Shown one piece after another: positions 22,301-31,880 of a stretch of DNA of 51,026 bases. The notes below the pieces were generated by a model. The model made no database searches and was not told the origin of the DNA. It was given only the letters and a program-made list of their open reading frames with translations. A program made the translations under genes and the position numbers. Source of the DNA: Branchiostoma floridae (lineage: Eukaryota; Chordata; Leptocardii; Amphioxiformes; Branchiostomatidae); assembly GCF_000003815.2 (NCBI RefSeq), contig NC_049982.1:32927997-32979022 (forward strand), read 5' to 3'. Numbering within the stretch: position 1 is the stretch's first letter; each line of letters begins with the position of its first letter.

Positions 22301-24843
22301 TCATTTCAATCTTCTGTCTGTGGCTCGTCAAAATGTCGGAGATTAACTTGAGCTTTCAAATACTTAGTATACTAGGTAACATGTTTTGAAGCGATTGTGC
22401 ACAGCATTGCATTGGAAAGTATACTTGATATGTGTCCCTCCCCACAACCGGTTTACTCGGGTTACACAGCACAGAACTGACCTGCTTCCCTGCCTATCTG
22501 CCTGTTGCCCAGGTTGATGACTGGTGTCCCGAATGCTCCTGCCTCACGAATCCCCGCGCTGCTGTTCCCGATCAGACAGCCAGTGTTGGCCAGTAAGATG
22601 ATGAACTGATCGTAGGGAATGTGCTTGGCCAGGCTGAAGTTCGGATGGTGCTCCAGCCCTCGAAGACGGATCATACGGGTCATCTCTTTGCTTCCTGTGG
22701 AGATTTGATAAGGAAAGAAATAGTCAAGTATGATACTTATTTCATCCTAATTGATACATGTAGAAGTCTGCAACAGAACACCATTGGCACCATTCAATGG
22801 ATCAGCAGTGCAAGAACAAGCAGTAATCTATAAATTAATAATCCAAGAAAACAATTTCTAAGTCCTGAATCAATACCCGGGTAGAAATACTATCTCAGGA
22901 CCAGGCTGCCATCAGGAATAGAGCAATAGAAGAAGAAGAATAGAGCACACTTTTCTCAGACAAAGTGGGAGCCTCTTCTATGGTTTAAGGTTTTTAAAAA
23001 CAGAAAATGGAGGCATAGGTGTGACAAGTTGTTTGGTGCCATATAGCCAGTCAGCACTGCATGCCTGGGAAACCAAGCCTTTAGGGTAGTTAGGGTTGAT
23101 AAATCCAGGTTCAGACAAACGGGCATCTTTTTTATTATCATCACATGAAAGAGAGTGGGAGTGCAAGGTGCTGACACATGTAGTTTGTCTGGGTTTGGAT
23201 TACCACTTATTTCTAGCAATCCTGCTGCTAATCATGGTTCAGCAACCTGGAAAGTAACACATGTGTTAGAATATACAACAAAACATGACATTGTCACAGT
23301 CAAATGTTTTATACAGAGACACTACTAAAAGCATATTTCCACTAAACGAAGTTGATGTTTAAACCATAACAATAAGGTTTACCTGCATCAATGTTGGGGA
23401 ATAAGACGAGTGTTTTGACGTTAAATTCCAGCAGCGCATCTAACATCAAGTCAAACATTTTGAGGGATCCCTTAATGTCAGTTGTGACAGGATGTTGTAG
23501 GGCGACGATGAAGTCCTTTGGTTTGACTCCCTCCCCCACCCACTTGGACAGCACGTTGTCGTAGTTCTTGGCATTGCAGGACAAGAGTTTGTCGTAGGTC
23601 GGGCAGCCGGCCAGCAGGATGTGGTCGTTGTCCTCGCACATGGACAGGAGGCGTCTGCGGGCGCGGTCGGTGCAGCAGGCGTGGTAGTGCGACAGTTTGG
23701 TGATGGAGTGACGGATGGAGTCGTCAATGGTCCCGCTCACCTCGCCGCCCTCGATGTGGAGTATTCGAACGTTCATGAGAGCGGCGCACGTGGCCAACGA
23801 CAGGGCGTCGAAACGGTCGCCGTGAACGATGAGAAGGTCGGGTTTTAGTCTGACCAGCACGTCGGGGAGTTTGACGAGCGCCAGACCGACAGATTCCGCC
23901 ATGGATGCCTCGTCCTCGCCCCTCACGATGGTGTGCAGGTATCCGTCCACTTCAAACTCATCCTGCTGGATCATTCGATAGGTGGAGCTGCATAGACAAC
24001 AGGACAGACAGAACACATCAGGATCTTAGCTTAATGGCAATGGAGGAGTAAAGATGTGACCGATTGGGGTATGGTGTGGAAGAGGGTCTTGGGCCCCTTC
24101 CACGGTGAGGAGATTTTAGAAATGTAACGTAAAATTCCAAGGGTTCCCATGAGGGAAATTGATTCTTTTTACACCAAATGAAATCAGAGGGATTTTTCAG
24201 TCATTTTGGAGGGTCAGAATCATAACAACATTTTTCCTATTTGATCAGACATTTCCTCACAAGTAAATACTAGCATATACACCACTATGGTCCTCATTCG
24301 GCATGGTGGCTGTGCATTGATGCACGTACGTGCAGATGGCATCCATACCAGGGCTCGAAATACTTTTTTCTGCATTCCTGCACTGGTGCAGGTAACATTG
24401 AAAATTACCTGCACCAGATAAATTTTACTTGCACCACTCTGTATGAATTTAGGAAGGATCATACTAAAATTGTTCAGGAATAATTGTATGAAACCCAGTT
24501 CATGGACCAGTGCAGGTTAGGTGCAGGTAGACGTCAGAAATACCTGTACAGCTCCAATTTTACCTGCACTAACCTGCATATGCAGGTAGTATTTCGACCC
24601 CTGATATAATCAAATAAACATGACCTAATAAAAGAGCAAGTGAAAGACCTACCCATAATCATCGATCAGATGGCTGCCCATCACCACCACCTGCAGCTCC
24701 ATATCAGGGTCGTCTCTCAGGGCGAACATGACCGGCGCCAGCTTCGAGTAGTCGGCACGGTTACACGTCGCTACACAAACCCTCATCTTCCTGTTCTTCA
24801 CATTCAGCCCCTCCGTGTCCATGTCTGGTACTCCTGACAGCAT
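13100..24843 (-). CDS. GNE: Bifunctional UDP-GlcNAc 2-epimerase / ManNAc kinase, complete 10-exon gene
   Basis: GNE converts UDP-GlcNAc to ManNAc and phosphorylates it to ManNAc-6-P, the committed cytosolic steps of sialic-acid synthesis. Coding exons (minus strand): 24843-24653, 23987-23383, 22694-22482, 20791-20704, 20180-19964, 19254-19125, 17763-17542, 16761-16579, 13785-13669, 13338-13100. All introns are GT-AG with matching phases, giving 734 codons plus stop; the vertebrate protein is about 722. Epimerase landmarks are [37 protein letters not shown] and [20 protein letters not shown]. Kinase landmarks are DLGGTN (424-429), catalytic D528 in VDNDGN, GTGIGGG, and the zinc ligands H580, C590, C592 and C597. 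R272 and R275 match the human arginines (263/266) of the CMP-sialic-acid feedback site. The ATG at 24843 lies inside an exon open to an acceptor at 24894, so a longer N-terminus is likely. No break or missing catalytic residue was seen. Confidence 0.95.
13669..13785 (-). CDS. GNE: GNE exon beside the minisatellite (117 bp)
   Basis: The exon encodes [19 protein letters not shown] and [21 protein letters not shown], matching the HLIQAAKLGN region of vertebrate GNE. The donor is GACAG^GTAAGTC. The acceptor TACCCCTGTATAG lies only 9 bp from the first unit of a 1.8-kb minisatellite, so the array supplies most of the acceptor's upstream sequence. The array's reading frame stays open into this exon. 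Confidence 0.92.
13795..15610. repeat. Minisatellite array, 35-bp unit with a 76-bp higher-order form
   Basis: About 48 tandem units of a 35-bp sequence (GGTACAAGGGTAATGTCTGT, then GTAAGTGTACATGTC). From about 13795 to 14330 most units are the plain 35-mer. From about 14330 to 15410 many alternate with a 40-41-bp variant carrying CCTAG, giving a 76-bp composite repeated almost exactly. The last 200 bp (15410-15610) are degenerate TTAATGTTTGTG variants. No unit contains a minus-strand stop in any frame, so all three minus frames stay open. That explains several long but meaningless ORFs. Confidence 0.97.
15750..16327 (+). mobile_element. Internally deleted mariner-like element with 34-bp perfect TIRs
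   Basis: The ends CGAGGGGCATTCAATAAGTA... are exact inverted repeats over at least 34 bp and are flanked by the TA duplication expected of Tc1/mariner. Inside, on the plus strand, a 103-codon frame (15933-16241) begins with the mariner N-terminal helix-turn-helix: [49 protein letters not shown]. The catalytic domain is missing, so the element is non-autonomous. It lies in the GNE intron between exons 16579-16761 and 13669-13785. Confidence 0.92.
15933..16241 (+). pseudogene. Truncated mariner transposase, DNA-binding N-terminus only
   Basis: The frame starts at an ATG and covers the HTH_48-like domain, ending in a short unrelated tail (NSGWFL). The D,D-D catalytic triad is deleted. If expressed, such a fragment could still bind element ends. 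That is known for truncated transposases in general but is not shown here. Confidence 0.8.
16345..16440. mobile_element. Fragment of a GGACCT-rich hAT-like repeat
   Basis: AGGTCTGACCTGGATCTGAT, CCTCTGAATCTG and TACTGATACCCACCCTA match the right-hand part of the family seen complete at 41420-41847. Only one end is present. Confidence 0.5.
16579..16761 (-). CDS. GNE: GNE exon with the ROK zinc-binding motif
   Basis: Acceptor CTTTTGTAG, donor CATGATG^GTATTT. It encodes [15 protein letters not shown], then [19 protein letters not shown] and [11 protein letters not shown]. The His and three Cys zinc ligands of ROK-family sugar kinases are all present. Confidence 0.95.
17542..17763 (-). CDS. GNE: GNE exon with the kinase catalytic aspartate
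   Basis: The exon starts GATGTGCAG^GTATCAGT and ends GGCACTG^GTAAGT. It encodes [43 protein letters not shown] and [10 protein letters not shown]528 in VDNDGN is the expected general base of ManNAc kinase. Confidence 0.95.
18062..18430 (+). mobile_element. tRNA-derived SINE
   Basis: The head has a Pol III A box-like TGGTGTACTGCCAGAGTGC (18086-18104) and a B box GTTTGAATCCC (18130-18140) about 30 bp further on. The body includes CCCTTGGATAGGA, GAGAGCCACACCTC and GTAGGGGTTCATCCTGGTGT, then the short repeat tail AATCATCATCATT. Body-related copies occur at about 31120-31390. It lies in the GNE intron between exons 19125-19254 and 17542-17763. Confidence 0.75.
18500..18740. repeat. Dispersed repeat with GGGGTTCTTTAACGTGCA motif
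   Basis: GGGGGTTCTTTAACGTGCAT, GGTGTGGCTCTCCCCATACA and CGGGACGTCCATG form a block I recognise as a common invertebrate dispersed repeat. GGTCTCCCATCCGGGTGA lies at its left. Ends are not defined. Confidence 0.45.
18743..19096. mobile_element. hAT-like MITE with AGGGCTCGAAAT ends, copy 1
   Basis: The left end AGGGCTCGAAATTC is mirrored by TTTTGAGCCCTG. Both arms are rich in GGGTGCACC palindromes. Related elements are at 24349-24603, 26929-27218 and 27768-28197. No ORF. Its right end is 28 bp from a GNE splice donor. Confidence 0.75.
19125..19254 (-). CDS. GNE: GNE exon, kinase N-lobe
   Basis: Acceptor TTTTGTAG, donor GGCATAG^GTTTGT. It encodes [37 protein letters not shown]. The end of a hAT-like element lies only about 28 bp past the donor, inside the next intron. 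Confidence 0.9.
19471..19663. mobile_element. MITE with CTGTAAATGCA terminal repeats, copy 2
   Basis: Same ends and interior (TTCACCGCGAATTTAAGACC, ACCACCGCGAAAAGTCC) as the nested copy at 10039-10246. It lies in the GNE intron between exons 19964-20180 and 19125-19254. Confidence 0.8.
19865..19897. repeat. Small hairpin
   Basis: GGCTATCTAAAATCA and TGACTTTAGATAGCC are reverse complements with one mismatch, forming a 15-bp stem with a 3-nt loop. Function unknown. Confidence 0.6.
19964..20180 (-). CDS. GNE: GNE exon with epimerase-kinase linker and kinase phosphate loop
   Basis: The exon begins after CATTCCCAG and ends CAGCAG^GTTTGC. It encodes [35 protein letters not shown] and LRVAIIS. It bridges the two enzyme domains and opens the ROK-type kinase fold with the ATP-binding DLGGT. 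Confidence 0.93.
20704..20791 (-). CDS. GNE: GNE exon, end of the epimerase domain (88 bp)
   Basis: Acceptor TTGTAACAG, donor CCATG^GTAAGG. It encodes [20 protein letters not shown] and NLQYQKQFP, matching the vertebrate [12 protein letters not shown] block. It is too short to appear as a long ORF. Phases (1 in, 2 out) fit both neighbours. Confidence 0.92.
20800..22481. other. GNE intron, nothing recognised
   Basis: This separates GNE exons 20704-20791 and 22482-22694. It holds no convincing exon. Inverted GGGCCGAAGGCCC (about 21574) is a short palindrome. An open frame at 21819-22025 shows no known domain. Confidence 0.5.
22482..22694 (-). CDS. GNE: GNE exon with feedback-site arginines and UDP-binding loop
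   Basis: The exon starts CTCCACAG^GAAGCAAAG and ends GAAGCAG^GTCAGT. It encodes [19 protein letters not shown], whose R-x-x-R (R272, R275) matches the sialuria arginines of human [23 protein letters not shown], which contacts the UDP moiety, follows. Feedback inhibition by CMP-sialic acid is therefore probably conserved (inference). Confidence 0.95.
23383..23987 (-). CDS. GNE: GNE exon with the epimerase core
   Basis: This 605-bp exon begins TCTATGCAG^CTCCACC and ends GATGCAG^GTAAAC. It encodes [60 protein letters not shown] and LFPNIDAG. These are the UDP-GlcNAc-binding and catalytic blocks of the 2-epimerase. It joins in frame to both neighbours. Confidence 0.95.
24349..24603. mobile_element. 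hAT-like MITE with CAGGGCTCGAAAT ends, variant with GCAGGT interior
   Basis: CAGGGCTCGAAATAC on the left is mirrored by GTATTTCGACCCCTG. The interior replaces GGGTGCACC with CTGCACC/GGTGCAGG motifs (GCACTGGTGCAGGTAA, TTACCTGCACTAACCTGCA). It sits in a GNE intron just downstream of exon 24653-24894. Confidence 0.75.
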
Positions 24844-24894
24844 CTTGTTCCTGGCTCTGGCTTGGAGTGACCGGTACTGTCGTCTGCTCGCAAG
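24653..24894 (-). CDS. GNE: GNE exon with the N-terminus of the epimerase domain
   Basis: The acceptor AACTTCCAG precedes 24894 and the donor GG^GTAGGT follows 24653. From the acceptor the exon is open in frame ([17 protein letters not shown]) into M at 24843, then [17 protein letters not shown] and GSHLIDDYG. The 17 extra codons resemble the N-terminal extension of the long vertebrate isoform (a shared RNK just before the short-form start), so 24843 may be an internal start. Confidence 0.9.
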
Positions 24895-24949
24895 CTGGAA
24901 GTTAGCACAAACAATCCTGCATTACACTTTTTTGTTGTTGCATCCCTCT

Positions 24950-25405
24950 GTCTCGGAAGACAATGGTAGGCAGACAGGGTGGGTTTAAAACTTTAAGGCG
25001 ACGACCCGTCTGCCTGGCCTGCACGTGACTTTTTAAGGTGAAGGAGGGGTGTGCACTTTGTTCTTCATTCTCTAGCTACTGCACACTAAGTCCTATAGGG
25101 ACAGAACTGTGTGCCACGTAAGACGGCCCCAGCAGATGCAGGTTTATTATTTGGAGTTTCCGTCTCCTAGGAGGACTTCCGACCAAGGATACAAGGGGTT
25201 CCTCCTACCCCTGACTTGTGTGCCATGGCGGGTGCGTCATGCCCGAACATGCCCCTAAGGCCTACCACTGCCATAAAGGCCTGTCACTGCCACTAGCTGC
25301 AGCTAGGTACTCATTTACACCTGAGTTAAGTGAGGAAAGTCGTGTAAAGTAACTTTCCTAAGGGCACAAGATCGGTGTCACGGCAGGATTCGACTCTTCT
25401 TTATT
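24950..25405 (-). mobile_element. Degenerate tRNA-derived SINE-like sequence, minus orientation
   Basis: Reading the minus strand from 25405, a B box-like GAGTCGAATCC is followed by CTTAGGAAAGTTACTTTACA, CGACTTTCCTCACTTAACTC and AGGTGTAAATGAGTACC. This block recurs at about 50000-50235. Ends are uncertain, and 24950-25200 is only tentatively included. It lies in the long 5' intron of GNE. Confidence 0.5.
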
Positions 25406-26061
25406 CCTCTTCTGACAAAGCAAGCAGATGTAGGGTGGCCCCCATTGTTTTTACTAACACACAATTCTATAGGGCAAGCCTAATGCAAGTAACTTGACAA
25501 AAGGTAACAGGGAAAACATTCCGCAAATGTCGCATTTCGAATTTATCTTGTACATCAGTCAGGAACAAAATCATTAGATGTTCACATCCAACAAATCTTT
25601 GAAAAATAACATTGCCAATGCCTTTTTCTTTTACTTCAAATTTCTAGAATATCATTCTTGAAGTAAGACTGGGAGTTTGCCATAAAACTTTCTTTCTAAA
25701 TGTAGATAGTACTTGGACTAGTTCTTGTACTGAGGATTTTTTGCACACCACAATCATCTTAGCTATCAATCTATGGGTCTCCATTCCTTTACCTTTCTTT
25801 TTTATTGACATTCATGTGCTAATCAAATCTACAGGTTAATCTTAATCAAGAAATGTTCAGGTCCTATGTAATTGTTTCCTTATCTGCATACTTGGTTGAT
25901 TTATCGTCATGTTTGTGTGGTGTATCGTGTTGCTATGGTTCATTGGCGCTGAAAAGCCAAGAATAAAAGTCATTTACCCTCAAAGATGACCAGGCTAAAA
26001 ACCATCACTGAACTGGGAATTCTCAATGACATTCAACTCCTCATTGTTACTATATGCAAGG

Positions 26062-26588
26062 TAGGGTTGTGTACCTAAACCTGTACCCTGCCTGTACCTG
26101 TATCTGTACCTAGATAAACTAAATCACTTGTGGACACTACTTGTTTCAAGACTCAAATATATCAATGTTTATAGTTATGTTACAAAGATATAAATTAATC
26201 ATTTAGGCACAAGGAAAAGTACAGATTATATCTACAGGCATCCAAGAGTGCAGAATTCTGTGTATAGTCTTTTCTACCAAGTTTCTACAGTCAAACTCAA
26301 AGAAACAGATGCAGTTAGCCTTGTTTGCATAAAGATAGGATTTTAGAATGCCAGTGGGAGTCCGATACTCCACCTGATAGCAAAATGGACCATTGTTTTG
26401 AGTATCAGCCATTCACAAGGTTTCACTGGCAATCAGGTCCAGGTTCAGGTCCTCACCTGGACCTGATCCTCTGGACCTGAACCAGGCCGGTACCTGATCT
26501 TCTGGACCTGAACCAGGCCGGTACCTGATCTTCTGGACCTGAACCAGACCGGTACCTGAATTTTCTGTACCAGTAGTACACAACCCTA
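26062..26588. mobile_element. TIR element with TAGGGTTGTGTAC ends
   Basis: TAGGGTTGTGTACCT on the left and GTAGTACACAACCCTA on the right are inverted repeats. The interior has GGACCTGAACCAGGCCGGTA repeated about every 36 bp (26465-26560) and shares a core with 41420-41847 (GCAGTTAGC, GATACTCCACC, ATGGACCATTG). No ORF or clear target duplication. Confidence 0.7.
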
Positions 26589-26928
26589 CCGCTGAACAAT
26601 TTAAGAGCAACAAGCTCAACATTCTCTCTCTTGACAATGTTAACAATATCTATTGATTTATACTAGTGGCAAGATTGTAGCAGTCGGCTAATACAATAGT
26701 TACGAACACATACAGAGATCCTGGATACAGGTGACCAACTCTTTACAATAGGGTTTCCAACCGACTGAACAGAGGCAGAATGTTTTGGAACACCTTCTTC
26801 ATTACATTACATAACCTAAGGGCTTGAATTGAAGCTGTGCTCCCAATTCTTTAATTGCAGGTGTGACCGTATTTAATTTATGTAGGGTTACATACATAAA
26901 GGCACTACTGTACACTACACTACAATAC

Positions 26929-27218
26929 CAGGGCTCGAAATACTGGGTGCACCCAAAATGGGAGCTGTGCACCCTATTATTTTCTGTGGGTGCACATGTA
27001 AAGATATCAAAGTGTACTAGTATACATCATATTTTTGACTAAGATAATAAAAATGTCTGTCATGGTACTTGTTTAAGAATTTGATAGCATGTAACTATGT
27101 TTTGTTATTAGGTTTTTCTGACATTCTACTTAAATATAGGTGGTGCACCCAAAAAATTTTTGGTGCACCCAATTTTTTAACCAGTGCACCTAATCCCAAA
27201 AATGAATTTCGAGCCCTG
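26929..27218. mobile_element. hAT-like MITE with CAGGGCTCGAAAT ends, copy 3
   Basis: CAGGGCTCGAAATACTGGGT and AATGAATTTCGAGCCCTG are terminal inverted repeats, with GGGTGCACC motifs in both arms. The flanks TACAATAC (26921-26928) and TACAATAT (27221-27228) match at 7 of 8 positions. This is consistent with an 8-bp hAT duplication offset by two bases. Confidence 0.8.
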
Positions 27219-27767
27219 AATACAATATACGTATTCTTGATATTACGTTTCAGAACAAACTTTTCTTATATCACTTGACGTTGGCCATAGAAGAGAGGTA
27301 GTAAAGTTTGAAATAGAAGAGAGGTAGTAAGGTTTGAAATCAAATTAGATTTTACTGACATTCTACTTTTAAATTTAATGCACTTTATGTTTTAGTACAC
27401 CAAAAGTTTTTTCTTGTGCAGCTTAATTTCTAAGTCAGGTGCACAGCATGCAAAATACCACTTGCACACTTGTACATTGCAACCACTTTTTGCTTGGTGC
27501 AACTTACTTCTAAACTCAGGTTGCACAGGGTGCAACTTTAGATTTTGAGTCTCAGAACTCGATTTTGTTGTCAATTTACTTGGAAGAAATAAATGGACTG
27601 AGGCAGCTCCGTTTCATATCAGCCCAAACATGTCTGACTCAGTAACTGCTGATTCCTATGCAGACGGACATTATCGGAAGAACAGAACAGCAGCATTCAC
27701 ACACTTGCACACGCATGCTTATAAGTAAATATGATAGTAAAAGTGTATGTATACGTATGTACAGTAT

Positions 27768-28197
27768 CAGGGCTCGAAATACTGGGTGCATGTGCACCCA
27801 GGTGCACCCAAAATTGGAACTGTGCCCCCAATTTTTTTCAATGGGTGCACAGGGTGCACCCAAATATTTTATTAGTTTTATGTATATTAGTATACATCAT
27901 ATTCTTGACATCTAAGTGTTAGAAAGATAATAAAAATGTCTGTTGTGGTAGTTGTTTAAGAATTTGAAAGCTTGTAACTAAGTTTTCTTATTAGGTTTTT
28001 TCTTGAATTTAAGTGGTGCACCAAAATTTTTCCCCTAAGTATTGTACCTTTTTTTTTTCAGAAATTAGTGAATTGTAGGTGGTGCAACTTGAAATTCAGT
28101 TGTGAAACCTAGTTTTTGCCCCAACCTGGCTCAGAAAAGTATTTTGTACACTGGGTGCACCTATGATCCCATTCCCAAAGATGAATCTTGAGCCCTG
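27768..28197. mobile_element. hAT-like MITE with CAGGGCTCGAAAT ends, copy 4
   Basis: Starts CAGGGCTCGAAATACTGGGT and ends TGAATCTTGAGCCCTG. The core (TAGTATACATCATATTCTTG, AGATAATAAAAATGTCTGT) is shared with copy 3 and, inverted, with copy 1. Related degenerate arm sequence lies at 27360-27560. Confidence 0.8.
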
Positions 28198-28729
28198 ATA
28201 CAAGTATTTCTGTAACAACTCCTAGGAAACTACAGGAAGAAAGATGTGAAATGGAAATGGAAAGGATTTGATTTGCAGCTGGAGCAGGTTTGTCTTTAAA
28301 CTCCAACCCAAAGCAACAATGTAATAGTAATAACCTGGTAGGTCTGGCTTTGCTTACCTACCAGTGACATTGAATTGTCAAGTCAATTGTTAACCATACA
28401 CCATGACTATGACATCATAGGGATCATGTAGCATTAAAAAGAACTAAATCAAATTTAAATACAGGTGTCACAGACCCATCATTTTTGTGTTATTAACTAT
28501 AACACTTACGGTGGACTTGTGACCATGCTAAATACCCATTACCAATGGCCTCTAGTACTGACTCACAGTCTGAATATTCAACAGGTACATTTCTGCATAC
28601 TGCCCAGCTTACTGGACATTCCTAAGTCTAAGACTCGCAGAAAAACCTTTTCATAACCCCAATGTTTATACTCAGTTCACTAGGCATCAAGGTTGTGGTC
28701 AACAAAGACTTTGTAGGGAGGGTATTAGG

Positions 28730-28945
28730 GGTAGGTACCGGTCCAAAAACACAGACCAGACAAAATCAATGGACCATATTTAGGACCAATAAGAAAATGA
28801 ACACACTATATCAGCAGGCATCTGCACGTTTGGGGGCCTTTACTGGTCCAAGAAAATAATGAGTGAAGTTGTACAGACCTGGATCTGAACTGAATCCTCT
28901 GAATCTGAACTGGACCTATACCTGAATTTTCTGTACAGATGATGA
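28730..28945. mobile_element. Fragment of the GGACCT-rich element family
   Basis: GGTACCGGTCCAAAAACACA, TATATCAGCAGGCATCTGCA and TGAATTTTCTGTACAGATGA match the element family complete at 41420-41847. Terminal repeats are not preserved. Confidence 0.5.
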
Positions 28946-28949
28946 AAAC

Positions 28950-31080
28950 TTACATACGAAACAATTTAAGTCCTACAAAAATATCTAAGGGCACTATCAA
29001 CATCCATAATTACAAAATATAGGTGTTACTGTAGTGTACATCCAATTTCAGGTGTACAAATGAGCAATTAGTAATTTGCACCCAAAATCTTGACTCAATT
29101 TGAGCCTTGCATTTATATTCCTGCAGACATACATTGTATGTAATTTTGCTCCTTAATAAAAACAACTGATGCAAGAAAACCCCTGCATGAATCCTCCTGA
29201 AAAGATGATACTAATCCCGTAGCAGTGAACAAATGTTTATGCCTGTAACATGATCTACTATAATAGTTCTATACACCTGACGACCATGCTGTCAGGGCAA
29301 GATGGAACAATAAACAAATACATCAGCCTAGGACACACCCAGTACTATTGTAGTGTACTAGTATTCACCCCATTGTGTGTGGCACATATAGTCATAAGGC
29401 CTCAGAAAAATTTTTTCCTGTTTCAGTCCTGAAAAAAATTAGGGTCGGCAGGTAGAAATTTTTCTCAATTTTTGTTTTTCAAACTTAGGCCAAAACTCTA
29501 GTGATACATGTACAGTCAAACCTGTCTATAGTTGCCACTCAGGACACTGGCCAAACATGGCCACTATAGGCAGGTGGCTGCTACACAGAGAAAGTTCATG
29601 AATTGCCCATGAATAAATAATAAGTAATGTGCTTTCAGTATCCACTGACATACACATTGAACAGGAAAGTCATATTCTTATATTTACAATTCAAAGGATA
29701 GGTTGAACGATTGTAAAAGCTGTCATAATCTTTGCCAAGTCGAAATGCATAGAACGGCCGTGCTGTATTGTAAACACAAACAAAAAGAAAAAAATGACCA
29801 AGCAAAAATCAAAGACATTGTATCAAACCTTCTAGTATGCATGTATACAATGTTCTACCAAGACCAAACCTTGTTTTCTTTGCTTTTATCTTTTATTATC
29901 TTAATGCATGTTGGGTCCAAGTCAAGTCCATATTTTGATAACTGTACGAAAATGATTAATCAAAACCATTTGAACATGGCCTGCAACTAGCAACACGGTC
30001 GCTCTATGTGCACTGTGGCCATAATGCAATGGCTAGTGTTTCTGTATCTATCGCAAAGCTAATGCATGATTTGAAGTGCCCAACTTCAACCTACAATTTG
30101 TAGAAATTTGTAGAAAAGCTTCAGATTATTTCTATAAATTGGAATACAATCAACTTCAGATTTGACTACCTAAAGGAATCATTAGGAATCATTTATTTTG
30201 TGCCCTCACTTATGATGTGTAATGGTCACATGGCATATAACTTATGACATCTAGGTTATGAAAGGAACAGAAGTCAGGTAGAACATCATATAGTATACAA
30301 AATGTTTTCAGCATCCTTATCAGAATATCTTACATGTACAGAGCTTTGAGTCTCTTGGGCAAAGGCCAATAGCTAACTATTAAACTTGTTGCTACGTTTA
30401 CACTAGTACTACTAGAAGGATTACTAGTATCCAAGTGGAGAAACTCGCATTGTACATTTGATATGATTCTGAACAGGGCAGCCACATAGTTTTGAAGGGG
30501 GCTTGTAACTATTGTACAACAATGCAATATGTGTTCAAAGATTAATTTGTGTGTGGTACTACAAAATTACAAGAGCTCACACGCTAGCCTTTGTAGCTGC
30601 AAAATGTATGTCTGGATGAAAGATTACGGTAGCTACTCTATCCATCTTTCTGCAACCTATTAACTGTACCTATCAATATTACAAGTTTGTCACAAAGATT
30701 ACAAATGCCCTGTTCACAATACATATTTACCCACCACCAAGTGCTTACTGTTTGCTCTGAAATCAAACTGGGTACAAAAGCCTACACCTATCAGGCTACC
30801 TCCCTCAAGACAAATCTATTGCTACAGATTTAGGATAAGATACACATTCAGGATAAGATACATGCACGCGAAATGCATTCAAATTATTCGATAGAACATA
30901 ATATATGTGAGATATTGTTATTAGTGGAAGCCGTGTGATACCCCCAAATAGTCGAGAAAACCCATTTTGTATTACCCTGGCCCAGGTATAACAAAGGTTT
31001 CATCAATGAGGTAAAAGCTTTAAGGCATGCAATACCTTGAGACTGTTAGTGGATTATGTCATATACAAAAAGATGGCTCG
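28950..31080. other. GNE 5' intron, no gene recognised
   Basis: AT-rich. The only structured element seen is a small inverted repeat at about 29509-29585 (AACCTGTCTATAGTTGCCAC / GTGGCCACTATAGGCAGGT), a motif also present near 1780-1810. Confidence 0.5.
29509..29585. repeat. Inverted repeat with CCTGTCTATAG..GCCAC arms
   Basis: CCTGTCTATAGTTGCCAC is mirrored by TGGCCACTATAGGCAGG within 50 bp. The same core occurs at about 1785-1810 (ACCTGTCTATAGTGGCCAC). Probably the end of a dispersed DNA element. Confidence 0.55.
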
Positions 31081-31084
31081 TAAT

Positions 31085-31390
31085 ATATTTTATGACTGTC
31101 AATACCAGTGCCAATCTCAGTGCCCAGTGACCTTGTAGCCATTGGGAAAGGCACAAATTTCCTCACTTCAAAATTGGTAAATAGCTATACGGCTTGGGAT
31201 ATCCCTCAGATAGGACATTAGTGGATGTCCCGTGTTTTAGGGGGGGTCACACCTCGAGAATGTAAAAGAACCCATCACATCTATCGGAAAAAGTGGGGCT
31301 TCTTCCCAGTGTGAGTGGATCAAATAAACCTGTCCAGATATCCAGCTTGTACTGTCCAGTACAATCCTGGTGTGTTACACCTTGAATCAG
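31085..31390 (+). mobile_element. SINE-related copy (body of the 18062-18430 family)
   Basis: TTGGGAAAGGCACAAATTTC, CCTCAGATAGGACATTAGTG, GGTCACACCTCGAG and CTTGTACTGTCCAGTACAAT match the body of the SINE at 18062. The tRNA-like head is not clearly preserved. Confidence 0.55.
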
Positions 31391-31769
31391 TTTCTGGGTT
31401 TAACAAGTACTGTGCTGTCTGTACATAAAAAATATGTCCAAAGAGACATCTCGCTTGCCCGAAATTTTTATAAATATATATTCTTCTTTGCATTTTCACT
31501 TCCAGAAATGAAATTGTTTTACAACTGTGTTGAACATTACTTGATGCCATGACTGTAAAAAGTAACATTAGTATATGTACTAATATATCAAAATCTCACT
31601 CATGGAAAAATCTTACTTGCCTGATGAGACAAATGGGGTTACAGTAAGGACATGTGCTTGCCCAATTTGCACTTTCACTTGTCCGAGACAATCAGACAAG
31701 TGGAGTTATCCAACCCTGAGTTTACCAGGAATGCACTAGAAACAAACGTCTAGAGAGACTCTAGACTCA

Positions 31770-31880
31770 ACTTAGTTTGTTTGTTTGTTTGTTTATTTTC
31801 ATACACCTGGGTAGCCTATTCAGTGCTGGTACACTGGTTTTCAATAGGGCCCAGTCACCATACTTACTTCTGACACCTCA
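31770..31880 (-). mobile_element. LINE 3' tip with (AAAC)n tail
   Basis: TTTGTTTGTTTGTTTGTTTA followed by TTTTCATACACCTGGGTAGC has the layout of a minus-strand LINE end with a short tandem tail, as at 46617. No coding sequence remains. Confidence 0.4.

Noticed and set aside
23621-23848. 75-codon plus-strand ORF
   Set aside because: Antisense shadow of the large GNE epimerase exon.
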